This document shows, piece by piece, positions 52,355 through 59,789 of a DNA stretch of 64,000 nucleotides. Below the pieces are notes generated by a model, which had not been told where the DNA came from, searched no databases, and saw only the letters and a list, made by a program, of their open reading frames with translations. How positions within the stretch are numbered: the first letter of the stretch is position 1; the number at the start of each line of letters is the position of its first letter. Location: the NCBI RefSeq assembly GCF_900105385.1, contig NZ_LT629772.1, positions 6,386,001-6,450,000 on the forward strand, in the 5' to 3' direction. A program made the translations under genes and the position numbers. Source of the stretch: Microlunatus soli. Its GTDB lineage: Bacteria; Actinomycetota; Actinomycetes; Propionibacteriales; Propionibacteriaceae.

Positions 52355-52386
52355 ACGATAAGCGTTGACACCGGTGTCAAGGTCAA
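52355..52386 (-). promoter_or_regulatory. MerR-type promoter with 20-bp spacer and palindromic operator
   Basis: On the minus strand TTGACC (52381-52386), 20-base spacer, TATCGT (52355-52360). Within the spacer lies the perfect palindrome TTGACACCGGTGTCAA (52365-52380). The unusually long spacer with a centred dyad is the classic MerR-activated architecture. Confidence 0.75.
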
Positions 52387-52487
52387 GTGATCAACCCGCG
52401 AAATTGCGATCTCAAGCCGACGGCCGGGCGCCCGTCACGCTTGGAGCGGACCGTCAGGTGGCGATGAGATCGCGATATCGCGGGCCG

Positions 52488-53132
52488 TCAGTCGAGCATC
52501 CGCAGGAAGTAGGCATGCAACCGTGGATCTCCGGAAACCTCGGGATGGAATGAGGTCGCCAGCAGCTGTTCCTGCCGGACGGCGACGATGGCGCCTCCCG
52601 CGGCGTCATCGACGGACCCGGCGGCTGGATCAGCGAGGTGGACACGACCGACGACACGGACGTCGCCGCCGACCTTCTCCACCCAGGGCGCCCGGATGAA
52701 AACAGCATGGAACGGTTGCTGCGGTTGATCGTCGAGATCAAGATCGAGATCGGTCTCGAAGGAGTCCAACTGCCGGCCGAAGGCGTTGCGGCGAACCGTG
52801 ATGTCCAGACCGCCGAAGGTCTGTTGATCATGAGTGCCACCGGTGATCCGGTCGGCGAGCAGGATCATCCCCGCGCAGGAGCCGTAGGCCGGCAATCCTT
52901 CGCGCAGCGCTGCCACCAACGGATCCCGGACCTCGAAGATCCTGGCCAGCTTGTCGATCGTGGTGGACTCCCCGCCGGGAATGACGATCCCGTCCAGCCG
53001 CTGCAGATCCTCCGGCCGTCGGACCCGGACCGGCTCGGCACCGACCGTCTCCAGCGAGCGGAGGTGCTCGATCACGTCACCTTGCAGTGCGAGCACCCCG
53101 ACCCGCCGACGGGAGTTGCTCGGGGTCACCAC
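52488..53132 (-). CDS. pdxT: Pyridoxal 5'-phosphate synthase glutaminase subunit
   Basis: 214 residues of class I glutamine amidotransferase type. It supplies ammonia from glutamine to PdxS. Motifs: [20 protein letters not shown], nucleophile Cys86 in YGSCAGMI, and the His196/Glu198 pair in [10 protein letters not shown]. There is a short acidic insertion (DLDLDLDD) before FHAVFIRAP. The GTG at 53132 overlaps the pdxS stop. GTG 53129 is equally possible. Confidence 0.95.
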   Translation of the reverse strand: MVTPSNSRRRVGVLALQGDVIEHLRSLETVGAEPVRVRRPEDLQRLDGIVIPGGESTTIDKLARIFEVRDPLVAALREGLPAYGSCAGMILLADRITGGTHDQQTFGGLDITVRRNAFGRQLDSFETDLDLDLDDQPQQPFHAVFIRAPWVEKVGGDVRVVGRVHLADPAAGSVDDAAGGAIVAVRQEQLLATSFHPEVSGDPRLHAYFLRMLD

Positions 53133-54049
53133 CCACGCTCGGCGAGCCGATGCGGCTCGGGGATGTCGTCGACGTTGATGCCGACCATGGCCTCACCCAG
53201 ACCGCGGGAGAACTTGGCGATCACGTCCGGGTCGTCGTAGAAGGTGGTCGCCTTGACGATCGCCGCGGCCCGCTGTGACGGGTTGCCGGACTTGAAGATG
53301 CCCGACCCGACGAAGACGCCTTCGGCTCCGAGTTGCATCATCATCGCCGCATCGGCCGGCGTGGCGATACCGCCGGCGGTGAACAGGACGACCGGCAGCT
53401 TGCCGAGCTCGGCGACCTCGCGGACCAGATCGTACGGTGCCTGCAAATCCTTGGCAGCAACGAAAAGCTCGTCCTTGGACAGCGAACGCAGCCGGTTGAT
53501 CTCGCTGCGGATCTGCCTCATGTGGGTGGTGGCGTTGGAGACGTCGCCGGTGCCCGCCTCGCCCTTGGACCTGATCATCGCCGCGCCCTCGGTGATCCGT
53601 CGCAGTGCCTCGCCGAGGTTGGTCGCGCCGCAGACGAACGGCACACCGAACGCCCACTTGTCGATGTGGTTGGCGTAGTCGGCCGGGGTCAGCACCTCGG
53701 ACTCGTCGATGTAGTCCACGCCCAGCGACTGCAACACCTGGGCTTCGACGAAGTGTCCGATCCGAGCCTTGGCCATCACCGGGATGGAGACCGCGGAGAT
53801 GATGCCGTCGATCAGATCCGGGTCACTCATCCGCGCCACGCCGCCCTGAGCACGGATGTCGGCCGGCACTCGTTCCAGTGCCATCACCGCGACCGCCCCG
53901 GCGTCCTCGGCGATCTTCGCCTGTTCGGCGGTGACCACGTCCATGATCACGCCGCCCTTGAGCATCTCGGCCATCCCGCGCTTCACCGGTGTGGTCCCGG
54001 TGTGCCGGTCGGCCCCGTTCTGCTCGGTCCGCTGGATCGTGTCGGTCAT
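53126..54049 (-). CDS. pdxS: Pyridoxal 5'-phosphate synthase synthase subunit
   Basis: 307 residues, (beta/alpha)8 synthase of the DXP-independent route that makes PLP from ribose 5-phosphate, glyceraldehyde 3-phosphate and ammonia. Conserved [70 protein letters not shown] and [20 protein letters not shown] are all intact. Upstream partner of pdxT in a two-gene operon. Promoter not seen with confidence. Confidence 0.97.
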   Translation of the reverse strand: MTDTIQRTEQNGADRHTGTTPVKRGMAEMLKGGVIMDVVTAEQAKIAEDAGAVAVMALERVPADIRAQGGVARMSDPDLIDGIISAVSIPVMAKARIGHFVEAQVLQSLGVDYIDESEVLTPADYANHIDKWAFGVPFVCGATNLGEALRRITEGAAMIRSKGEAGTGDVSNATTHMRQIRSEINRLRSLSKDELFVAAKDLQAPYDLVREVAELGKLPVVLFTAGGIATPADAAMMMQLGAEGVFVGSGIFKSGNPSQRAAAIVKATTFYDDPDVIAKFSRGLGEAMVGINVDDIPEPHRLAERGW

Positions 54050-54518
54050 CGCCTGCTCCTGAACTCCTCGGTGTCAGCGCCGTCGATCGACGCTCATGAC
54101 GAGTCTCCCGCAATCGCCGTCGGAGTGGATACGTCAAAGCAGTCCAATCAGGATCGAGTGGACACCCAACCCCTCCTCCCCCGGAACCGGATCACCCGGG
54201 TCCAGACCTCGCGGAGGTGCCCACCAACCCGGGGCCAGAAGAACGGCCGCATGTCCGGACTTCGCGACCTCAGGCCTGCGCCCGGCCCAGAAGATCGGCC
54301 GACAGGCCAACAATCGCGCCCTCAAGGATCGGCCCTGCTCCGGCTGGACTTGGCAGCAAGATCGGACGAGTGTCCAGGATTCGCGCCCTCGGAGCCCTGA
54401 TCCGCGCAGAAGATCGGCCGAGTGTCCACATATCGCGTTCTCGGGAGCTGGCGGATGTTCTGATCGGGCTGACTGTGGTTTCGCCCGAAGATCGGACGAG
54501 TGTCCGGAAATCGCGCTC
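54050..54518. other. 469-bp noncoding region with repeats
   Basis: No open frame here has coding character on either strand. The left part (54050-54235) carries the pdxS upstream sequence. The right part is filled by five degenerate 35-bp repeats listed separately. Nothing else is recognised. Confidence 0.7.
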
Positions 54519-54520
54519 TT
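54237..54520. repeat. Five degenerate 35-bp direct repeats
   Basis: Copies at 54237-54271, 54289-54323, 54356-54390, 54408-54442 and 54486-54520, 52-78 bases apart. Consensus about AGAAGATCGGMCGAGTGTCC followed by five variable bases and TCGCGCYCTC. The third and fifth copies agree best. The last one overlaps the end of the BenE gene by two bases. Too divergent for CRISPR and with unequal spacers. Related copies occur at 36296-36380. Confidence 0.75.
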
Positions 54521-55712
54521 AGCGGCTGGGGTCGGGTGAGGGGCGGCGGAGGACGGCGCGGGCGACGAGGCCGGCGACGAGAGCCCAGAAGGCGGAGCTG
54601 ATGCCGAGAGCGCTGAATCCGGCGGCGGCGACCAGGAAGGTGATCACCGCGGGGATGCGTTCGTCCGCCTGTTCGACGGCACCGGCGACCGACGATGCCA
54701 GGGTCGGAATCAGGGCGATGCCGGCGACCGCCGCCACCACGCCGGGCGGAGCCAGCGTCACCAGGGTGGCGAACGCAGCCGAGCAGACACCGAGCACGAG
54801 ATAGGTCACGCCGGCGGAGAACGCGGCAACCCAGCGACGGCGGCGATCCGGGTCAGCCTCCGGTGCCGCGGCCAGGGCTGCGCTGATCGCGGCCAGGTTG
54901 ATCGCGTGTCCACCGAACGGGGCGCCGAGGATCGTGCCGGCGCCGGTGATCAACATCGCCGGTCGCCACGGGACCTGATAGTCGTAGCTGCGCATCACCG
55001 CCACACCGGGAAGGTTCTGCGAAGCCATCGTGACGATGTAGAGCGGGATCGCCAGCCCGATCACCGCCTGCCAGCTGAAGTGCGGCACGGTGAGTTCCGG
55101 CCGGGGCACCAATTGGCCGAGTGTCGGCACCGAATCCGCCCCGGCGCTGCTGATGATGATCACCACGGCCGCGACGACGAACGCCGCCGGCACCGCCCAT
55201 CGGGGGGCCAGGCGAAGCAGGATCAACCAGCACAGCAGGATCGGCGCAACCGTCAGTGGGTGAGCAGCCACCGCCGTGATCGGCGCCAGACACAGCGGCA
55301 GTAACACGCCCGCCAACATCGCCTGCGCGATCGGTGTCGGGATCCGGCCGATCAAGGTCGACAGGCCCGGCCACAGTCCGGTGATCATGAACAGTGCTCC
55401 GGTCACACAGAAGGCACCGACCGCAGCGGGCCATCCCCCGCTGACCGCGGCACTCCCGGCCAGCAGCGCCGCACCGGGTGTCGACCAGGCGACCGTGATC
55501 GGCATCCGGAACCGACGCGCCAGGATCATCGTGGCGACACCGAGCAACACCATCAATGCGAGCAGCCCCGATGCCGCCTGCGCCGGTGTGGCACCGACAC
55601 CGTGCAGCCCGGACAGCACGACCGCGAACGAGCTGCTGGAGCCGACCAGCGCGGTCACCACACCGGCCCCGACGGGGACGGCGATCGGCGCCTGATTTCG
55701 GGTTATGCTCAT
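54519..55712 (-). CDS. BenE family benzoate/H+ symporter-like transporter
   Basis: 397 residues, about 11-12 hydrophobic segments. Family blocks: FAVVLSGLHGVGATPAQAASGL, FRMPITVAWSTPGAALLAG, MVLLGVATMILARRFRMP, NLPGVAVMRSYDYQVPWRPAM and GTILGAPFGGHAINLAAISAAL. BenE proteins import benzoate or related aromatic acids with protons; no aromatic-degradation genes are adjacent, so the substrate is open. GGAACGGAG lies five bases before ATG 55712. Divergent from the XRE-cupin regulator, which probably controls it. Confidence 0.88.
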   Translation of the reverse strand: MSITRNQAPIAVPVGAGVVTALVGSSSSFAVVLSGLHGVGATPAQAASGLLALMVLLGVATMILARRFRMPITVAWSTPGAALLAGSAAVSGGWPAAVGAFCVTGALFMITGLWPGLSTLIGRIPTPIAQAMLAGVLLPLCLAPITAVAAHPLTVAPILLCWLILLRLAPRWAVPAAFVVAAVVIIISSAGADSVPTLGQLVPRPELTVPHFSWQAVIGLAIPLYIVTMASQNLPGVAVMRSYDYQVPWRPAMLITGAGTILGAPFGGHAINLAAISAALAAAPEADPDRRRRWVAAFSAGVTYLVLGVCSAAFATLVTLAPPGVVAAVAGIALIPTLASSVAGAVEQADERIPAVITFLVAAAGFSALGISSAFWALVAGLVARAVLRRPSPDPSR

Positions 55713-55721
55713 CAGCACTCC

Positions 55722-55754
55722 GTTCCGGATACAGAACGTTCCACGAACAGAACG
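55722..55754. promoter_or_regulatory. Direct and inverted repeats between divergent benE-like and XRE genes
   Basis: ACAGAACG occurs at 55731-55738 and 55747-55754 (16 bp apart); GTTCCGGATACAGAAC (55722-55737) is also an inverted pair. Placed between the two starts, these are the likely operators of the XRE-cupin regulator. Confidence 0.5.
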
Positions 55755-55786
55755 GTAGCAGTCGGTAACCGAGGAGGGGAAGCCCG

Positions 55787-56347
55787 ATGGTCGGAGCGAA
55801 CGCGGTGGCGGTCGGACGCCGGCTGACCCAGCTGCGTGAGGGGCGCCGGCTGAGCCTGTCCGAGCTCGCCCGGCGCGCCGGTATCGGCAAGGGGACACTG
55901 TCCGAGATCGAGTCCGGCCGCAGGAACCCGACCCTGGAGACCCTGTATGCGTTGACACTCCCGCTGCAGGTCCCGCTGACCGCGCTGCTCGGTGAAGCGG
56001 CGCGGACCACGCTGTCGCCGGATGCGGATGGTCCGGCGATCACCGGGCATTCGGGGATGTCGGCGATCACCCTGGACGTCCGACACCAGCCGGACGGCAG
56101 CACTGTCGAGGTGTTCCGACTGGAGTTCCCGGCAGGCGCGAGCCACGAGTCCCCTGCCCACGGACCGGAGGTACGCGAACACCTCACCGTCGGACACGGA
56201 CGGCTGCGGGTCGGGCCGACCGGCCGGCTGACGACGCTGACCGCCGGCCAGTCCCGTGGTTGGACCAGCAATCAATCGCACCGCTATGTCGCCGTCGACG
56301 GCCCGGCCGAGGCGATCGTCGTGATCGTCTCGCCGGCGGATCGCTGA
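55787..56347 (+). CDS. XRE-family regulator with C-terminal cupin
   Basis: 186 residues. N-terminal helix-turn-helix (GRRLTQLREGRRLSLSELARRAGIGKGTLSEIESGRRNPTLETL, residues 9-52) followed by a cupin domain (about 110-182; EVFRLEFPAGASHESPAHGPEVREHLTVGHGRLRVG). Regulators of this layout bind a small ligand in the cupin and repress a neighbouring transporter or catabolic gene. Here the divergent BenE-like transporter is the obvious target. GAGGAGGGG precedes the ATG. Ends 22 bases before the convergent DUF2252 gene. Confidence 0.9.
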   Translation: MVGANAVAVGRRLTQLREGRRLSLSELARRAGIGKGTLSEIESGRRNPTLETLYALTLPLQVPLTALLGEAARTTLSPDADGPAITGHSGMSAITLDVRHQPDGSTVEVFRLEFPAGASHESPAHGPEVREHLTVGHGRLRVGPTGRLTTLTAGQSRGWTSNQSHRYVAVDGPAEAIVVIVSPADR

Positions 56348-56368
56348 GCGGTCGTTCGCTCGAACGAA

Positions 56369-57820
56369 TCAGCGCGGGCGGAAGGTGGAGCCGGCGATGT
56401 CGAGGGCGTCCTGGTCGACCGGCAGTTCGCCGTGCCGGACCGCCTCGACCAATCGACCATGATCGGCTTCGGTCTGGTCGGCGTAGCCGGCCGCGAAACG
56501 GCACATCGCCTGATCGAGCTTGTCACTTGACCCGACGTAGCCGGCGATCATCGACGCACCGCTGGTCCGGGCGTGGCCCTTGGCCAGCAGATGGCCGACG
56601 ATGCCGGCGTAGTCGGTGAGGGCGGCGACGTCGATCGAGTCCAGCCCGATGGTGCCCTTCATGTTGCGGAACTGCCGGACGTAATACTGCCTACTGCCAA
56701 CGGTCGTCCAGCCGAGCAACGGATCGCTCACGGTCTGCAGCGCCTGTTGGTATTCGGCAACCCGCTGGCCCTGGTGATCATGCCAGGCCGAGTCGCCGTG
56801 GACGTACGGCGCCAGCACCGATCGGCGTGCCTGTTTGAGCTGCAGGAACACCACATCACTGGGCGAACTCCCTTCCAGCAAAGCGATGTAGGCACGCAGA
56901 CCGACACTGCCGACACCGACCACCTTGTGCGCGATGTCGATCAAGGTGTAGCCGCCGAGGGTCCGCCGCCATTGTGGCGGGATGGTGGACAGGTAGTCGT
57001 CCAGCCCTTGGGCGACGGCGTCGTACTCCTCGGCGGGGAGTCGGGTGATCAGTGGCGGCTCCTCCACGATCTGCCGCTGCCCGGCATGCTCGCGGGTGAA
57101 ACGCGGCAGCGCACGGTCACTGGTCCGACGCCGGGCCCGCCGTGCGGCTCGTTCGATCTCCTTCTGCAGGCTCTTCTCGGTCGCCGCACCCTGCAGCCGT
57201 TCGACGTCGAGATGGTTGTAGGCGCGTTTCAGCAGCGGTTCGTCGGCCAGGAACCGCACCTCGTGACGATAGGCGGCGACGCAGGAGGCGACGGCGTCCC
57301 CGCACTGGTCCTCACGGGCTCCGTTCTCCCGGCCGGCGACCCAGATGCTGGCAACCAGCCGCCGCAGATCCCACTCCCAACACCCCGGATGCGCCTCGTC
57401 GAAATCGTTCAGATCGATCACCAGCTCACCCTCGGGCGAGGCGTAGAAACCGAAGTTGCCCAGGTGCGCGTCTCCGCAGATCACCGGCATGATCCCGGTC
57501 GACGGCAGCCCGGCCACGTCGGCGGCCATCACGATCGCCGTACCCCGCAGGAAACCGTAGGGCGAGGACAGCATCCGAGCCACCCGGATCGGGATCAGCT
57601 CGGGTACCCGTCCCTGGTGAGATTCGATGATCAACTCCACCGGGTCCGCACGGTCCGGCTCCGGAGACCACACCCCCAACTCACGGCGCGGCACCTGCTC
57701 GCGCAGCCCGCGCCCCATCGCGTACCGCTCCTCACGGGAGATCGGACGCTGCCGCAGCGAGAAGAAGGACTCACTCTGCACCGATGGCAGCACCACGTGG
57801 CCACCGACCGGATCAGCCAC
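56369..57820 (-). CDS. DUF2252 family protein (kinase-like)
   Basis: 483 residues. DUF2252 proteins have a protein-kinase-like fold; recognisable blocks are MPVICGDAHLGNFGFYASPEGELVIDLNDFDEAHPGCWEWDLRRLVAS (about 115-160), with the HLGN and DLNDFD positions equivalent to kinase catalytic and Mg-binding loops, and GVGSVGLRAYIALLEG, VFLQLKQARRSVL later. Real function unknown. GTG 57820 was chosen because GAGGGAGGG stands four to five bases upstream. Divergent from the DUF488 gene. Confidence 0.88.
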   Translation of the reverse strand: MADPVGGHVVLPSVQSESFFSLRQRPISREERYAMGRGLREQVPRRELGVWSPEPDRADPVELIIESHQGRVPELIPIRVARMLSSPYGFLRGTAIVMAADVAGLPSTGIMPVICGDAHLGNFGFYASPEGELVIDLNDFDEAHPGCWEWDLRRLVASIWVAGRENGAREDQCGDAVASCVAAYRHEVRFLADEPLLKRAYNHLDVERLQGAATEKSLQKEIERAARRARRRTSDRALPRFTREHAGQRQIVEEPPLITRLPAEEYDAVAQGLDDYLSTIPPQWRRTLGGYTLIDIAHKVVGVGSVGLRAYIALLEGSSPSDVVFLQLKQARRSVLAPYVHGDSAWHDHQGQRVAEYQQALQTVSDPLLGWTTVGSRQYYVRQFRNMKGTIGLDSIDVAALTDYAGIVGHLLAKGHARTSGASMIAGYVGSSDKLDQAMCRFAAGYADQTEADHGRLVEAVRHGELPVDQDALDIAGSTFRPR

Positions 57821-57943
57821 CGAACCCTCCCTCACCTGAGTTGGTCCCCGCAGGCATCGTACGGGGCAGGCGTTCGTCGGGCCGTTGGGACGCGCGAGGC
57901 CGGCCGACGATCCTTGACGCCGGCCGGCTCCGGGTGCAGCGTG

Positions 57944-58312
57944 ATGATCGTGACGAACGCAGCGCGTGTGCAGATCCGTCGGATCTACGATCCTCCCGCG
58001 GACGGCGACGGCCACCGGGTGCTGGTCGACCGGCTCTGGCCCCGCGGCATCAGCAAGGAACGGGCCCGGCTTGATCAATGGTGCAAGGAGATCGCGCCGT
58101 CCACCGAGTTGCGAAAGTGGTACGGCCACGATCCCGACAGTTACGACGACTTCGCCGAGCGCTACCGGGCCGAGTTGGAGGAGCCGGAACGCGCCGCCCT
58201 GCTCGCGGACCTCAGGGCGATGGCGGCGCAGTCGACGCTGACCCTGTTGACCGCGACAAAGCGTCCCGAGATCAGCGAAGCTCAGGTGCTGAAGGACCTG
58301 CTCACCGGGTGA
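57944..58312 (+). CDS. DUF488 family protein
   Basis: 122 residues, full length for the family. VQIRRIYDPPADGDGHRVLVDRLWPRGISKERARLDQWCKEIAPSTELRKWYGHDP covers the conserved N-terminal half (YDPP, RVLVDRLWPRG, LRKWYGHDP); TLLTATKRPEISEAQVLKDLL ends it. Function unknown. ATG 57944 gives MIVTNAARV; GTG 57950 is an alternative. It may share an intergenic promoter region with the divergent DUF2252 gene. Confidence 0.88.
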   Translation: MIVTNAARVQIRRIYDPPADGDGHRVLVDRLWPRGISKERARLDQWCKEIAPSTELRKWYGHDPDSYDDFAERYRAELEEPERAALLADLRAMAAQSTLTLLTATKRPEISEAQVLKDLLTG

Positions 58313-58334
58313 CGACGCAGAACGCGGCGGAACC

Positions 58335-58709
58335 TCACGGGTGACGAGCGCCGCGGTGCGCACCGTCACCGACGGCGTGCGCCTCCCGGAGCCAGCCGAG
58401 GAACTCTTCGTCCAACTGGTCGGATGTCGAGATCCTGAAGTGATGGACGAACAGTTTTGCGGTGTAAGGCGAGACGTTGGTGATCCGTTCGTCCTCGACG
58501 ATCCGCTGCAGATCGAGATAGCCGACCAGGCCGCGACGGTCCGGTCGCGCGCCGGCGAATCCGCGGTGCGTCCCCTTGAACGTGATGGTCGACTTCGAGG
58601 GCGAAGAGCGGAACTCGCCGACCGAGGTGAGCAGCTCCACAAACCGGTCATACAGAGCGACCGACGCTTCCGGCTGGCCCCGCAGATGATCTTCAACAAT
58701 CCACGTCAT
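58335..58709 (-). CDS. DUF5655 domain protein
   Basis: 124 residues. YDRFVELLTSVGEFRSSPSKSTITFKGTHRGFAGARPDRRGLVGYLDLQR and KLFVHHFRISTSDQLDEEFLGWLREAHAVG are typical of the short DUF5655 proteins found in actinobacteria, sometimes fused to DUF4287. Function unknown. Ends convergently to the DUF488 gene (22 bases). Confidence 0.8.
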   Translation of the reverse strand: MTWIVEDHLRGQPEASVALYDRFVELLTSVGEFRSSPSKSTITFKGTHRGFAGARPDRRGLVGYLDLQRIVEDERITNVSPYTAKLFVHHFRISTSDQLDEEFLGWLREAHAVGDGAHRGARHP

Positions 58710-58807
58710 GGCGTCAGCGTAGGGCGTCGGTCCGACAGCCCGGCGCGATCGTCGACAGCAGGACGCGGGTGCCGCCGGGTCGGCCGACGCATGGCAGGCT
58801 GGGCGGG

Positions 58808-59596
58808 GTGCCGACCGATCACACCGTCACGCGTCTGTCGACCACCCCGGTGAAGGGCCTGTCCCTGCATCACCCCGATGCCATCCGGTTGACGGCCCGC
58901 GGCGTTGTCGGAGATCGGCAGTTCCTGCTGATCGACGACAACGGCAAGCTGCAGAGCTGCACCCGGAACCAGGCGCTGTACGGTCTGACCGCGCACTGGC
59001 AGCAGCAGAGCCGGCGGTTGAGCATTCGCCGCGGAGCCGACGAACTGCTGACCGGGGTGATCGAGCCCGGATCGGCGGCGGACACCGACATGTGGGGACT
59101 CCGTACGCTGCCGGCCGACGAGGTCGCCGACCCGATCTGGCACACCTTCTTCTCCGACCTGATCGGTCGCCCGGTGCGACTGCTGCAGGCCCGCGAACCG
59201 GCCGTCGACGTGCAGCCTGCGACGTTGCTCGGCACCGGGTCGGTCCAGGAACTGGCGCGACAGGCCGGCCTTGCCAGTATCGACCCGGGCCGGTTCCGGA
59301 TGTTGATCGAATTCTCCGGCGGGGTGCCCCACGTCGAGGATTCCTGGAACGGGCTTCGGTTGCAGATCGGCGATGCGGTGCTGCGGGCCGGTGGTGGGGT
59401 GAAACGCTGTGCCGCGACCACCCGCAACGTCGATTCCGGCGAGGTGGACCTGCAGACGTTGCGGGTGATCACCGGCTATCGCGGCCGCCAGGACTCGGTC
59501 CTCGGACCCGGAGCGCTCTTCGGCATCTACGCCGCAGTCCTGCAGCCAGGCACGATCTCGGTCGGGGACGAACTGATCGTCGACGCCGACGGCTGA
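58808..59596 (+). CDS. MOSC domain protein
   Basis: 262 residues. N-terminal MOSC_N beta-barrel (VTRLSTTPVKGLSLHHPDAIRLTARGVVGDRQFLLID) and MOSC core (GSVQELARQAGLASIDPGRFRMLIEFSGGVPHVEDSWNGLRLQIGDAVL; Cys in GGGVKRCAATTRNVDSGEVDLQTLRVITGYRG). MOSC proteins bind molybdenum cofactor or transfer sulfur. It lies 193 bases ahead of the molybdo-selenoenzyme gene fdhA, so a role in its maturation or in a separate Moco-dependent reaction is plausible but not shown. GTG 58808 was chosen by the family N-terminus. Confidence 0.85.
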   Translation: MPTDHTVTRLSTTPVKGLSLHHPDAIRLTARGVVGDRQFLLIDDNGKLQSCTRNQALYGLTAHWQQQSRRLSIRRGADELLTGVIEPGSAADTDMWGLRTLPADEVADPIWHTFFSDLIGRPVRLLQAREPAVDVQPATLLGTGSVQELARQAGLASIDPGRFRMLIEFSGGVPHVEDSWNGLRLQIGDAVLRAGGGVKRCAATTRNVDSGEVDLQTLRVITGYRGRQDSVLGPGALFGIYAAVLQPGTISVGDELIVDADG

Positions 59597-59618
59597 ACGG
59601 AGTACGGCCGGTTGTCAG

Positions 59619-59643
59619 GTTCCAACTCGTTCAAAGTTCCAAC
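59619..59643. promoter_or_regulatory. Direct repeat upstream of fdhA
   Basis: GTTCCAAC at 59619-59626 and again at 59636-59643, 17 bp apart, about 150 bases before the fdhA ATG. Possible regulator site; no further support. Confidence 0.3.
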
Positions 59644-59789
59644 CGATCTGAGCACGACGGTCAACGACAGGCTCCCGGTCGGCGTCAGGGCGATCGTGGA
59701 GCCGAGCCGGCGCGGGCGCCGACCGCGCACAGCCGGACACACCATCGGCCCCTCTGTCGGGACGAACCGGACGGGGTTAGGCTCAGCGC

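Noticed and set aside
54237-54520. CRISPR array.
   Set aside because: Repeats are only about 60-80 percent alike, spacer lengths are unequal (about 17-43 bp) and no cas genes are near.
56573-57940. Long + strand open frame running into the DUF488 gene.
   Set aside because: It is the antisense of the DUF2252 gene, whose motifs are clear; DUF488 starts at 57944.
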